Origin: Affinundibacterium flavidum
GTDB taxonomy: Bacteria; Pseudomonadota; Gammaproteobacteria; Burkholderiales; Burkholderiaceae_D
Assembly: GCF_014284175.1 (NCBI RefSeq)
Contig: NZ_JACOGA010000028.1
Coordinates: forward strand, 1 to 34,864
DNA: 34,864 nt
Reading direction: 5' to 3'
Shown: one piece after another, positions 1 to 8,020 of the stretch
How positions within the stretch are numbered: the first letter of the stretch is position 1
How the letters are laid out: each line of letters begins with the position of its first letter
Made by a program: the position numbers and the translations under genes
Notes under the pieces: model-generated
Told to the model about the DNA's origin: nothing
Database searches by the model: none
What the model saw: the letters and a program-made list of their open reading frames with translations, nothing else

Positions 1-82
1 CGCCCAATCCACTGTATCCCAGCGGCCCATCCAAGTACTCTTGCACTACTTGGTATTTGAATTCATCTGTATTTTTAGTCAT
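1..82 (-). CDS. IS3-family transposase OrfA, N-terminal part only
   Basis: ATG at 80-82 opens a frame that runs off the window start. The 27 visible residues begin MTKNTDEFKYQVVQEYLDG and continue with PLGYSGL. This is the N-terminal helix-turn-helix pattern (FK-x-x-VV-x-EYL-x-G-x-x-GY) of IS3-family OrfA DNA-binding proteins, which normally work with a frameshifted OrfB integrase-type transposase. The start codon sits just inside the IS end. A GGGG lies 9 bp upstream and could serve as ribosome binding site, but it is buried in the perfect inverted repeat at 88-120. The rest of the gene and OrfB lie outside the window. Confidence 0.7.
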   Translation of the reverse strand, partial: MTKNTDEFKYQVVQEYLDGPLGYSGLG

Positions 83-87
83 TAAAA

Positions 88-120
88 AACCCCAATAGTT
101 GGTGTCCAACTATTGGGGTT
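88..120. repeat. Perfect 15-bp inverted repeat inside the IS3-type end
   Basis: AACCCCAATAGTTGG (88-102), a 3-base spacer, then the exact reverse complement (106-120). On the minus strand it is followed by six T residues (84-89), so it has the form of a strong intrinsic terminator placed directly before the transposase start. IS elements are known to block read-in transcription and translation from outside with such structures, and that is the likely role. It could also stop transcription coming from the gene that ends at 171. Confidence 0.75.
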
Positions 121-170
121 CAGTTCAATTGATCAGTTCGCTTTTTTTATGGATGCAGAATTTTCAATAT

Positions 171-1616
171 TTATTTCGTAGGCACGGCAACTGGTGGTGG
201 CATGTTGCTTGCCGCATCACCTGCGGGTTTGGCGGGAAAGACTTTGCCATTGACTAAGAATTGCCCGTCCTTCCAACTAAATTGTGATTGATAAGTCTTC
301 GCTTCACGCTGCAAAAATCCCTGCGTTTCCCAGGTTTCGATTTGTGAATAAAACATACTGCGCATCATGTTTCTTGCTTCGGGATCGGATTGACTAGCGT
401 CGATAAAATCGTCAACCAAACCATCGCTTAAACTGACTTGTCCTTTACTCTCGATTTTCGTCATCAGTAATGCAGGGTTGTCGAAGTCTTCTGCTTGCAC
501 ACCCACAAATCCTAGTTTAGCTGATACTTTGAATTCCCCATTTTTACCGGTCAAACTGAGACGGTCGAGGGCGATTTGCGGATTGTGCTTGAGGATTTCT
601 ATCGCGTATTGCTTCCATTTTTTCTGTATTTCTTCTAATTGTGCGGCATCCTCTTTTGCTAGGTCAGCACGCGAAAGTTCAAGAAATAGTTGATTGGTAC
701 TTGGCCCATGCAAATTGCGTAGCGAGTAATCGTAATGGACGCTACCAACCAGATTGTCGTTCATGGTGATGCTGTTAATGCCAAATTTGAGCTCAGAATT
801 GATTAAGTCGTGATCCGCATGGGTGCTGCTTTCTATGACTAAGTCTTTTAACTGCACGCCTTTGTTCCCTGCTTGCGTATTGACGAAGCTGATGGCATTG
901 ATACTGGCTTTCGAGTCGCCGAGATAGATAAACCCATCCGGGTAAGCGCGTTCGGCTTTGCCTTGTAACTTGATGTCACCGATTTTGAGCGTCGTGCTGC
1001 CATTAGCGGTGATGATTTCTGCACCGGGGGAGGCAAAATCAAAACTGAGCGTCTTATAGTTGGTGTCAAATCCTATGTCAAAACGCAGTCCTTTCCAATC
1101 CAGCTTATCTTGATTTGGACCAACGGTCGTTTTTACAGCTGGGCTGGTGATGCGGAAGTTTCCGCCGCCGGTGTAATTTAATACGGTGCGGATCTCTAAG
1201 AATTTTTTATCACCGAAAACTTTTTTGAGTTCGGCAATACTGGCTGCATCTAGTACGATCTCGGTGTCGATTTTTCCGGCACCAATGCCGAAAATTCCCG
1301 GCACAGGACCGTGCTGAATATGATTAATAATTTGCATTTGTAAGGGCTTAGTTTCGCCCGGCATAGTGCTGTCCGTTGGTAGTGCAGATTTGGCAGACAT
1401 CCCTGCCGTATTGAGCTCTATCGTGCTTTCTTGCGTCGATGTAAAAATACCGCGTGTGTAGGTTTGTTTGACGACTTTAAAATTGGAAAAAAGCAGATCC
1501 CGCCCATCCAACTTACTTAATTTCGTTTCCAATCGCTTACCGGTGACCCATGCAGCCGTTGGATAGGCGACCGCCAGCGCGGCGACAACGGCGATCAGAA
1601 GCGAACTTTTTTTCAT
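171..1616 (-). CDS. DUF945 / YdgA-family protein
   Basis: 481 residues. The N-terminus has a Lys-Lys start and a hydrophobic segment (about residues 5-23) ending near AAW, so the protein is exported or anchored in the inner membrane by an uncleaved signal. The body is a long, mainly beta-type sequence with the layout of the YdgA/DUF945 family: a GKRLETKL-like stretch after the membrane segment, repeated LSLTGKNGEF / IESKGQVSLSDGL strands, and a late QIETWETQGFLQ motif followed by FSWKDGQFLVNGK. The biochemical function of the family is unknown. Start at ATG 1614-1616 is supported by AGGAA about 5 bp upstream. It is transcribed toward the IS3-type end, whose inverted repeat may act as its terminator. 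The Pro/Ala-rich tail is probably disordered. Confidence 0.8.
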   Translation of the reverse strand: MKKSSLLIAVVAALAVAYPTAAWVTGKRLETKLSKLDGRDLLFSNFKVVKQTYTRGIFTSTQESTIELNTAGMSAKSALPTDSTMPGETKPLQMQIINHIQHGPVPGIFGIGAGKIDTEIVLDAASIAELKKVFGDKKFLEIRTVLNYTGGGNFRITSPAVKTTVGPNQDKLDWKGLRFDIGFDTNYKTLSFDFASPGAEIITANGSTTLKIGDIKLQGKAERAYPDGFIYLGDSKASINAISFVNTQAGNKGVQLKDLVIESSTHADHDLINSELKFGINSITMNDNLVGSVHYDYSLRNLHGPSTNQLFLELSRADLAKEDAAQLEEIQKKWKQYAIEILKHNPQIALDRLSLTGKNGEFKVSAKLGFVGVQAEDFDNPALLMTKIESKGQVSLSDGLVDDFIDASQSDPEARNMMRSMFYSQIETWETQGFLQREAKTYQSQFSWKDGQFLVNGKVFPAKPAGDAASNMPPPVAVPTK

Positions 1617-1753
1617 ATGAAATTCCTAGGTGGAAGCAAAAGAGAGAATGCGAGAAATAATAGCGCAAAGATACTAAGGGCTGTTGACATATTCAAGTCG
1701 TACTTCCACTTCGTGGCAAGCAGCTCTGACGTCAGGCCACAGAGAAAGGGACG

Positions 1754-4198
1754 TTATTGGTGACTCAAATTATGCAAAACAGATTGCTCTAGCGGGGTTT
1801 CCTGTTGCAAAAATTTTGCTTCAAACTCATGCGGATTCAAAGCTTTGGCAATCAGATAGCCCTGAATCTCATTGCAATTCAATTCGCACAGCAATTCTTT
1901 TTGCTCTTCGGTTTCTACGCCTTCGGCAATGACTTTGAGTTTTAAGGCGTGCGCTAAGCTGATAATTGCAGTCACGATGGCGATATCGCTTTCATCTTTC
2001 GCCAGATTCATGATGAAAGAGCGGTCTATCTTTAATTTATGAATAGGGAAGCGCTTCAAATAACTGAGACTGGAATAACCCGTACCAAAATCATCAATCG
2101 CCATTCTCACGCCCAGCTTGGCAATGGCATTCAGTTTTTTCAGCGTCTCTTCGATATCGCGTATCAAAATCGATTCCGTCAATTCGAGCTCTATGCAAGC
2201 GGGATCTAGATGAGCGTCGTCCAAGGCATTTGCCAGGCTCTCGACAAAATTCGCCTGCTGGAATTGCAGCGCCGAGACATTGATAGAAATGCTTAAGTGG
2301 CGACCATCTTTATTCCAGCTTGCTGCCTGCGCGATGGCGGTATGCATGACCCAAGTGCCGATGGCGATAATCAAGCCCGTTTCTTCTGCGATGGGTATGA
2401 ATTTGGCTGGGCTCACTTCGCCCAAATCCTTGTCGTACCAACGTATCAGTGCTTCCGCCCCAAACACTTGATTAGATTGCAGGCAAACTAGAGGTTGGTA
2501 GTGCAAGCGGAATTCTTGATGCTCTAATGCCTGACGCATCGCATGGTCTATCTTCATGCGTGACAATAAGCCGATATTCATCTGGCGCTGGTAGAAGCGG
2601 AAATCCGAACGACCACGTTCTTTGACGTGATACATCGCACTATCGGCGTTCTTGATCAAGTCTTCAATCTTGTTGCCATCCGCCGGATATAAGGCAATCC
2701 CGATACTGCAAGTCACGCTGAACTGGATGCCATCAAGACAGAATGGCGCACTCATATCGGCCAGCACGCGGCGTGCGCAAATTTCGGCACCACCCGCATT
2801 TGCTTGATGCAAGAGCAAAACAAATTCATCGCCACCTAGTCGCGCTGCAGTATCGACTTGGCGCAAACAGTTTTTCAGACGCTCGGTGACTTCGATTAAA
2901 ACGCGGTCACCAAATGGGTGGCCAAGTGAATCATTGATTTGTTTGAAGTTATCCAGATCCAAGAACAGTAAAGCAAATTCACCATTGCCACGATTCGCAT
3001 GCGTGATCGACTGATTGATCCGTTCTTCCAACAGTAAGCGGTTTGGCAAACCAGTCAGCGCATCTGAAAACGCCAGTTCTTCGATTTTTTGTTTGGCGTT
3101 ATAGCTTTCGGTTCTATCTTTGAAAAAGCCTATGGTATGCAAGGTCTGACCGCGTTCGTCTTGAACTCTGACCAATGAAATCATGCATAAATAAGCATGA
3201 CCATCTTTGCGGCGATTCCAGATTTCCCCTTCCCAGAATCCTTGTTGATCCAGGTCATGCAGCAAGTGCTTAAGAATTTCGGTATTGCTTTGATTGAGCA
3301 AGAAATCCTCTATGCTCAAACCTAACATTTCTACTTCGTTGTATTGCGTTAGTTTTTCAAAGCTAGGATTGATGGTGATAATTTTTTGTTCGCAGTCGGT
3401 GATAAAGATCGCATCCGTGCTCGCCTCAAACACTTTGGAAGCAAGCTGTATGCGCGCCTGATCCGCCAATTTTTGCGAAATATCGCGGAAGGAATACACT
3501 CTGCCTATCGGCCTGCCGCGCGCATATTGTGGCAGAGTCACGCGTTCTAAGACTTTGCCTGAGTGCAGTACTAAAACATCTGAGGCCTCCATCAGCGGCG
3601 AACGCCGAATCGCTGCCAAGCGTTCATTGTAATAACTGGCATCGACCATGCATTGGTCCATCCAAGAGTAGACTGCAACATCTTCACGTTGGGTTAATAA
3701 TTCTTCGGGCAAATTCCATAGTTTGGCGAACAGATGGTTATAGCTGCGAATGCCGCCATCCATGTCGGTAACCAAGATACCGTCTGCGGTCGATTCTAAG
3801 GTCGCACGCAATTCGGCGATCAATTTTTCTAGTTCAGTTTCGACATGACGTTGATCGGTATGATCGCGAATCGCAACGACATACAAGGTTGTCTCTACAT
3901 CCAGATGCACCAGGCTGACGCGCCTGACCACATGAATGATGGAATCATCGGGACGTTTTAAGAGCGTTTCGGAATAAATATTATTTGATAGACCAGCCGC
4001 GACATCTTCCCAAAAGAACATGTCTTCCGGTGACGAGGCCAAATCAACGACAGGAGTTCCGATGAGACTGTCTGGCGCCAGGCCCAATAATTTATGCGCT
4101 GAGCGGTTTGCCGCGAGGATTTGCAATTGTAGTGGATCGACCAGCAGGACGCCTTCTATCATTCCTTCAATTAAGGCTATCCATTGGCGCTGTATCAT
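1754..4198 (-). CDS. PAS-PAS-PAS-GGDEF-EAL c-di-GMP turnover protein
   Basis: 814 residues, no membrane segment. Three PAS-like sensor modules occupy roughly residues 5-115, 130-245 and 250-365. A GGDEF domain follows (about 370-535) with an intact GGDEF signature at 455-459 and a product-inhibition RxxD site (RQVD, 446-449). An EAL phosphodiesterase domain (about 553-800) carries EAL at 582-584 and DDFGTGYSS at 702-710. Both halves keep their catalytic signatures, so either or both activities are possible; the net direction cannot be read from sequence. The start ATG overlaps the TGA of the upstream HD-GYP gene (ATGA), indicating translational coupling. The PAS domains lack an obvious cofactor-specific motif, so the input signal is unknown. 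Confidence 0.93.
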   Translation of the reverse strand: MIQRQWIALIEGMIEGVLLVDPLQLQILAANRSAHKLLGLAPDSLIGTPVVDLASSPEDMFFWEDVAAGLSNNIYSETLLKRPDDSIIHVVRRVSLVHLDVETTLYVVAIRDHTDQRHVETELEKLIAELRATLESTADGILVTDMDGGIRSYNHLFAKLWNLPEELLTQREDVAVYSWMDQCMVDASYYNERLAAIRRSPLMEASDVLVLHSGKVLERVTLPQYARGRPIGRVYSFRDISQKLADQARIQLASKVFEASTDAIFITDCEQKIITINPSFEKLTQYNEVEMLGLSIEDFLLNQSNTEILKHLLHDLDQQGFWEGEIWNRRKDGHAYLCMISLVRVQDERGQTLHTIGFFKDRTESYNAKQKIEELAFSDALTGLPNRLLLEERINQSITHANRGNGEFALLFLDLDNFKQINDSLGHPFGDRVLIEVTERLKNCLRQVDTAARLGGDEFVLLLHQANAGGAEICARRVLADMSAPFCLDGIQFSVTCSIGIALYPADGNKIEDLIKNADSAMYHVKERGRSDFRFYQRQMNIGLLSRMKIDHAMRQALEHQEFRLHYQPLVCLQSNQVFGAEALIRWYDKDLGEVSPAKFIPIAEETGLIIAIGTWVMHTAIAQAASWNKDGRHLSISINVSALQFQQANFVESLANALDDAHLDPACIELELTESILIRDIEETLKKLNAIAKLGVRMAIDDFGTGYSSLSYLKRFPIHKLKIDRSFIMNLAKDESDIAIVTAIISLAHALKLKVIAEGVETEEQKELLCELNCNEIQGYLIAKALNPHEFEAKFLQQETPLEQSVLHNLSHQ

Positions 4199-5478
4199 GA
4201 CAGCTGTCCTTGTAGATCACAGGCCAGCGACGCAGGATCACTAGCTCGTTCAAAGAAATAGCAGAGGCGTTTTCTAGGCGATAAATAATCGTAGGCAGCC
4301 TTTGGTAACTGTATCGGTTTTAAACTGCGGCGTATGCCGATCTGGGTTTCATGTTCCAGATTAATCACCAACGCATCTTCGCGTGGTATGTGGGGATCAT
4401 GAATGACCACTTTAGGTTTAATGGGGCGACTGGAGTTAACTGACACCACCAAGGCATAACGTTCATCGCTCAGTTGTACTACCGACCCCGGCGGATAAAT
4501 TCCCATCATTTTGATGAAGGCGGTCAAGGTTGCCGTATCTGATTGTGTTTTGTTCTTGGTGAATAACTGGGATAGAGCTTCGTGCGGCGTTACGGCATGC
4601 GCAACATTGCTAGGGTTACACAGATTATCGAAGCGATTGACCAAAGAGATAATACGGCTGAGTCCGGTCATTTTTTCGACATGGATATGCCCCGGATAAC
4701 CACTGCCATCGGCGTATTCATGATGTTGCGCAATTAAGATGGTGGCGTTCGGTGATAGTTGCAACTTACGTGCAATATTCACGCCGTGCGCCACATGGCT
4801 TTGATATAACTGACGCTCGGCGGGACTACTTTGATCATCGAGCCAACGTAATCTATCTGGCAATTCCATCTTGCCGACATCATGTAATAGCGCGCCGATA
4901 CCGAGTTCCAGCATATCGTCTTTCGGCAATTCGAGCGCTTTGCCTAAGAGCAAAGAAATCAAGGTGACATTGACACTATGCAAGGCGGTTTTTTCACCCG
5001 CTTTTTCTGAGAGCAGACGAATCGCCGATTCTTCCGCATTCAGGATGCCTTCCAGCATGCCTCGCACTAATTGCGTCGCAGAATCACGCGCTAACAATGG
5101 TTGTGCGTGAACAATTTCAGTTAAATGCTTAAATTCTTGTGTGGCTTGTCCAAATTGTTTTTCGCATTGCATTAGACTTGCTTGTTGCTGATGCAATAAG
5201 GCTCGGCGTTGTTTGGCTGCCAGCTCTTCCGGTGTCTCGTTGGTGGTTTTGACAGCGACGACAGTCGGAGCAATTACGACGCTTTCGACATGACTTTTCT
5301 CAGGCGCATAGCGGATTTTTTGTAAGCCTAAGTCACGTAACTTATTAATCTGATCTTGGTTGCGAACTTCGAAACTATTGACAGGAAAAGGATGATCCAT
5401 CCAGCCGATATCGAGATAGATGTACATACCTATCTGTAGTTCGGCCGGGCTAATAAAATGCGAATTAATTTCTGTCAT
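4195..5478 (-). CDS. HD-GYP domain c-di-GMP phosphodiesterase with N-terminal DUF3391
   Basis: 427 residues from ATG 5476-5478; a GTG at 5485-5487 would add three residues, and neither start has a good ribosome binding site. The first about 125 residues match the DUF3391 pattern (ELQIGMYIYLDIGWMDHPF). The HD-GYP domain follows with catalytic HDVGK (His199-Asp200), the HHE at 252-254 and the diagnostic GSGYPGH (GYP at 260-262). Such proteins hydrolyse c-di-GMP to pGpG or GMP using a bi- or trinuclear metal centre. Cytosolic, with no membrane segment. It is the first gene of a two-gene operon with the GGDEF-EAL protein (4-base overlap) and is divergent from the phosphoesterase-kinase operon across about 260 bp. 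Confidence 0.92.
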   Translation of the reverse strand: MTEINSHFISPAELQIGMYIYLDIGWMDHPFPVNSFEVRNQDQINKLRDLGLQKIRYAPEKSHVESVVIAPTVVAVKTTNETPEELAAKQRRALLHQQQASLMQCEKQFGQATQEFKHLTEIVHAQPLLARDSATQLVRGMLEGILNAEESAIRLLSEKAGEKTALHSVNVTLISLLLGKALELPKDDMLELGIGALLHDVGKMELPDRLRWLDDQSSPAERQLYQSHVAHGVNIARKLQLSPNATILIAQHHEYADGSGYPGHIHVEKMTGLSRIISLVNRFDNLCNPSNVAHAVTPHEALSQLFTKNKTQSDTATLTAFIKMMGIYPPGSVVQLSDERYALVVSVNSSRPIKPKVVIHDPHIPREDALVINLEHETQIGIRRSLKPIQLPKAAYDYLSPRKRLCYFFERASDPASLACDLQGQLS

Positions 5479-5742
5479 TGAGCGCACAATGTGGCGAGTG
5501 GGTTATGATGAAAGAAAAAAGTTTCTTTAAGTCAATTATTTTAGTATAAGCCTAAAACCTTGAAAATACTCCATATCGGGAACTTAGGCTGTAATTATTA
5601 TTTGATTTTATTCCCTAACGTTGTATTCACATCGTGCCAGCAAATATTTTCGTGATGGCATAGCAGACAGTGACTGGCTAGCTCGGCAACTGGCTCTAAA
5701 ATCAGGTTTTTATCGATTATTTAAAAAATAAGGTAGAGCACT
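5479..5742. promoter_or_regulatory. Divergent intergenic region between two signalling operons
   Basis: 264 AT-rich bases separate the minus-strand HD-GYP operon from the plus-strand phosphoesterase-kinase-cyclase operon, so promoters for both must lie here. No perfect sigma-70 pair or clear operator repeat stands out by eye. AAGGTAGAG at about 5730-5738 is a reasonable ribosome binding site for the gene starting at 5743. No small gene is apparent. Confidence 0.5.
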
Positions 5743-6486
5743 ATGCTGCTTGCAGTATTAACTGATTTGCACGCTAATCGGGAAGCGTTAGAGGCTTGTC
5801 TCGCCCATGCGCAAGAGCGATCAGCGGAACAATATGCATTTCTCGGTGATCTGGTCGGTTACGGCGCAGACCCCGGCTGGGTCATTGATACTGTCAGTGA
5901 CTATGTACAGCGCGGTGCTTATGTCTTGATGGGGAATCATGATCTGGGTGTATTGCAGGACGAACGCAAAGACATGAATCCGAATGCGCGCTATGTCGTT
6001 GAATGGACGCGCCAAAATCTGAATCCGCAGCAATTGGAATTTATCCAGGCATTGCCTATGCAATTTGAAATCGACCAATGCCTGTTCGTGCATGCAAACG
6101 CTTGGGCGCCTGAGCGTTGGGAATATGTCGATGGGAATATGGAAGCAGCACGCAGTATGCGTGCCACCAACGCGCAGATCACTTTTTGCGGTCACGTGCA
6201 TACGCCTAGCTTGTACAACATGAATCATGCCGGCAAAGTTGGCACCTTTACTCCGGTGTCTGAACTTAGCGTGCCATTGAGTAAATTGCGACGTTGGTTG
6301 GTACAGCCTGGCTCAGTTGGGCAACCGAGAGACGGTAATCCGGCTGCCTGTTACGCTCTGTTTGATACACAACAACTAGAACTGACTTTTTTTCGCGTAC
6401 CTTACGACAATGAGACCGCGTCACAAAAAGTGCTGGCGGCGGGTTTGCCCGCCAGCTTGGCACGACGTCTGATTCAGGGAGGCTAA
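5743..6486 (+). CDS. Calcineurin-like metallophosphoesterase
   Basis: 247 residues, cytosolic. All signature blocks of the binuclear-metal phosphoesterase fold are present: DLHAN near the N-terminus (D-x-H), GDLVGYG, GNHD, a FVHAN histidine and GHVHTP. The overall plan fits the small YfcE/PrpE-like branch, which includes phosphodiesterases and protein phosphatases; the substrate cannot be told from sequence. The stop lies four bases before the start of the protein kinase gene, so the two are co-translated. That placement makes a phosphoprotein phosphatase acting against the kinase an attractive but unproven role. A role on a nucleotide second messenger is the alternative. Confidence 0.88.
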   Translation: MLLAVLTDLHANREALEACLAHAQERSAEQYAFLGDLVGYGADPGWVIDTVSDYVQRGAYVLMGNHDLGVLQDERKDMNPNARYVVEWTRQNLNPQQLEFIQALPMQFEIDQCLFVHANAWAPERWEYVDGNMEAARSMRATNAQITFCGHVHTPSLYNMNHAGKVGTFTPVSELSVPLSKLRRWLVQPGSVGQPRDGNPAACYALFDTQQLELTFFRVPYDNETASQKVLAAGLPASLARRLIQGG

Positions 6487-6490
6487 AGCC

Positions 6491-7993
6491 ATGACAGCAG
6501 AAAATGGGCAGGATGGAATCGATAGCTCAAGCGTGGTGTCAAACTCTGCGACCGTTGCGGATACGTCTGTCAAAAAACTGAGTCGCCTGCAAGTCGGCAT
6601 GCTTGTCGATGGCTACCAATTAGAAGAAAAATTGCACACCGGTGGGATGGCTGCCTTGTGGCGCGTCACCGATTTGCAGCAACGATTTGTGCAAGCCGAC
6701 GGTAGTTTACCTGCACTGATCATGAAAGTGCCTTTGATGTTTAGCATTGACGATCCGACGGCGATAGTCGCGTTTGAAGTCGAGCAAATGATCATGCCCA
6801 AATTGAAAGGCAAGCACGTTCCTAAATATTATGGCGCGGGCGATTTTGATACTCAGCCTTTCATTGTGATGGAGCAGATCGGTGGCGTTTCCTTGCGTGC
6901 CCGCTTTGATGCCGCACCTTTACCAATTGATGAAGTCGTCAATGTTGGCATAAAAGTCGCGACCGCATTACAAGACTTGCACCGTCAGCATGTGATTCAT
7001 CTAGATTTGAAACCTTCGAATATTATGTTTCGGGCTGAAGGCGATGTAGTGCTGATTGATTATGGTTTATCTCGCCACGACAAATTGCCCGACCTATTGG
7101 GCGAAGAATTCCGCTTACCCATGGGCACGGGACCCTATATCGCGCCGGAACAGGTATTGGGTATACGAAATGAACCACGCAGCGATCAGTTTTCGTTAGG
7201 CGTTTTGTTGTATCACCTCGCGACTGGCGAACGTCCGTATGGGCATCCGACTTCGGTTGCTGGGCTAAAAAAACGTCTGTATCGCGATCCCATTCCACCA
7301 CGTGCGCACAATGCGGCGATTCCTGATTGGCTGCAAGAAATCATTTTGCGGTGTTTGGAAGTGGAGCCTGGTGCGCGCTTCGATACAGCGGCACAATTGG
7401 CATTGATGTTACAAAATCCCGCGCAGTTGCGCCTAACTGCACGGGCGGAAAAGCGCGGACAAGATGGCATGATGTCGGTCTTGAAGCGGCGCTTCCAAGC
7501 TGCAGGTGCCGAGCCGTTTGCACAGTACAGCGTGTCAGAACATTTATCCCAGGCACCGATCATTATGGTGGCCTTGCATTTGAGTGAAAGCAATACTGAA
7601 CTCGCTGACGATATTCGCATGATTACCCGTCGCTTATTGCAAACCGAGCCTGGTGCGCGCCTGGCTTGTGTGACGATACGTAAAACCAGTCGTATCGGTT
7701 TGGATGACGCAATGGTGCAAAATGGACAAAATATGCACGTCAAGCAATTAGTTGAATTGAAACATTGGGCGCGGCCGTTGCAGGTGCGCAACGATAAAAT
7801 TACCTTTCATGTATTAGAAGCGCACGATCCTGCTGCTGCAATTATTGACTACGCGCATAATAACAATGTCGACCAAATCATTATTGGTTCACGCGGTAGT
7901 TCGACTCTACGCCGTTACTTAGGCAGTGTTTCCGCGCAAGTGGTAGCCGAGGCTGAATGTACCGTTACAGTGGTAAAACAAAGACGCGAATAA
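6491..7993 (+). CDS. Ser/Thr protein kinase fused to universal stress protein domain
   Basis: 500 residues. After a 30-residue Ser/Thr-rich leader, a Hanks-type kinase domain spans about 40-310. It has a glycine loop LHTGGMAALW, Lys79 in ALIMK, catalytic loop HLDLKPSN (170-177; Leu in place of the HRD arginine, so a non-RD kinase), DYG (190-192) in place of DFG, and APE at 218-220. The C-terminus (about 355-497) is a UspA-type domain ending in GSRGSSTLRRYLGS, which matches the ATP-binding G-x2-G-x(8-9)-G-S pattern. There is no transmembrane segment, unlike PASTA kinases. The ribosome binding site AGGGAGG overlaps the end of the phosphoesterase gene. The fusion suggests a cytosolic kinase tuned by nucleotide or stress state; targets are unknown. 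Confidence 0.92.
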   Translation: MTAENGQDGIDSSSVVSNSATVADTSVKKLSRLQVGMLVDGYQLEEKLHTGGMAALWRVTDLQQRFVQADGSLPALIMKVPLMFSIDDPTAIVAFEVEQMIMPKLKGKHVPKYYGAGDFDTQPFIVMEQIGGVSLRARFDAAPLPIDEVVNVGIKVATALQDLHRQHVIHLDLKPSNIMFRAEGDVVLIDYGLSRHDKLPDLLGEEFRLPMGTGPYIAPEQVLGIRNEPRSDQFSLGVLLYHLATGERPYGHPTSVAGLKKRLYRDPIPPRAHNAAIPDWLQEIILRCLEVEPGARFDTAAQLALMLQNPAQLRLTARAEKRGQDGMMSVLKRRFQAAGAEPFAQYSVSEHLSQAPIIMVALHLSESNTELADDIRMITRRLLQTEPGARLACVTIRKTSRIGLDDAMVQNGQNMHVKQLVELKHWARPLQVRNDKITFHVLEAHDPAAAIIDYAHNNNVDQIIIGSRGSSTLRRYLGSVSAQVVAEAECTVTVVKQRRE

Positions 7994-8020
7994 GTTCCGT
8001 CCTCTTTTGGAAGTTCCGGC

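Larger units (their letters stand above)
1..127 (-). mobile_element. IS3-family (IS150-like) element, left end, cut by window edge
   Basis: Read on the minus strand from position 127, the sequence starts TGAACTGAACCCC and continues through GTTGGACA. This resembles the terminal repeat of IS150-group IS3 elements (TG start, ACTG-n-ACCC, then GTTGGAC), a comparison made from memory. An orfA-like reading frame begins 45 bp inside the end. Only this end is visible, so target duplication and element length cannot be judged. Family assignment is fairly safe; the subgroup is inferred. Confidence 0.7.

Noticed and set aside
7213..7791. 192-residue open frame on the minus strand inside the kinase gene
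   Set aside because: It lies opposite a gene with clear kinase and Usp motifs, and its Arg/Ser/Cys-rich composition is that of an antisense shadow.
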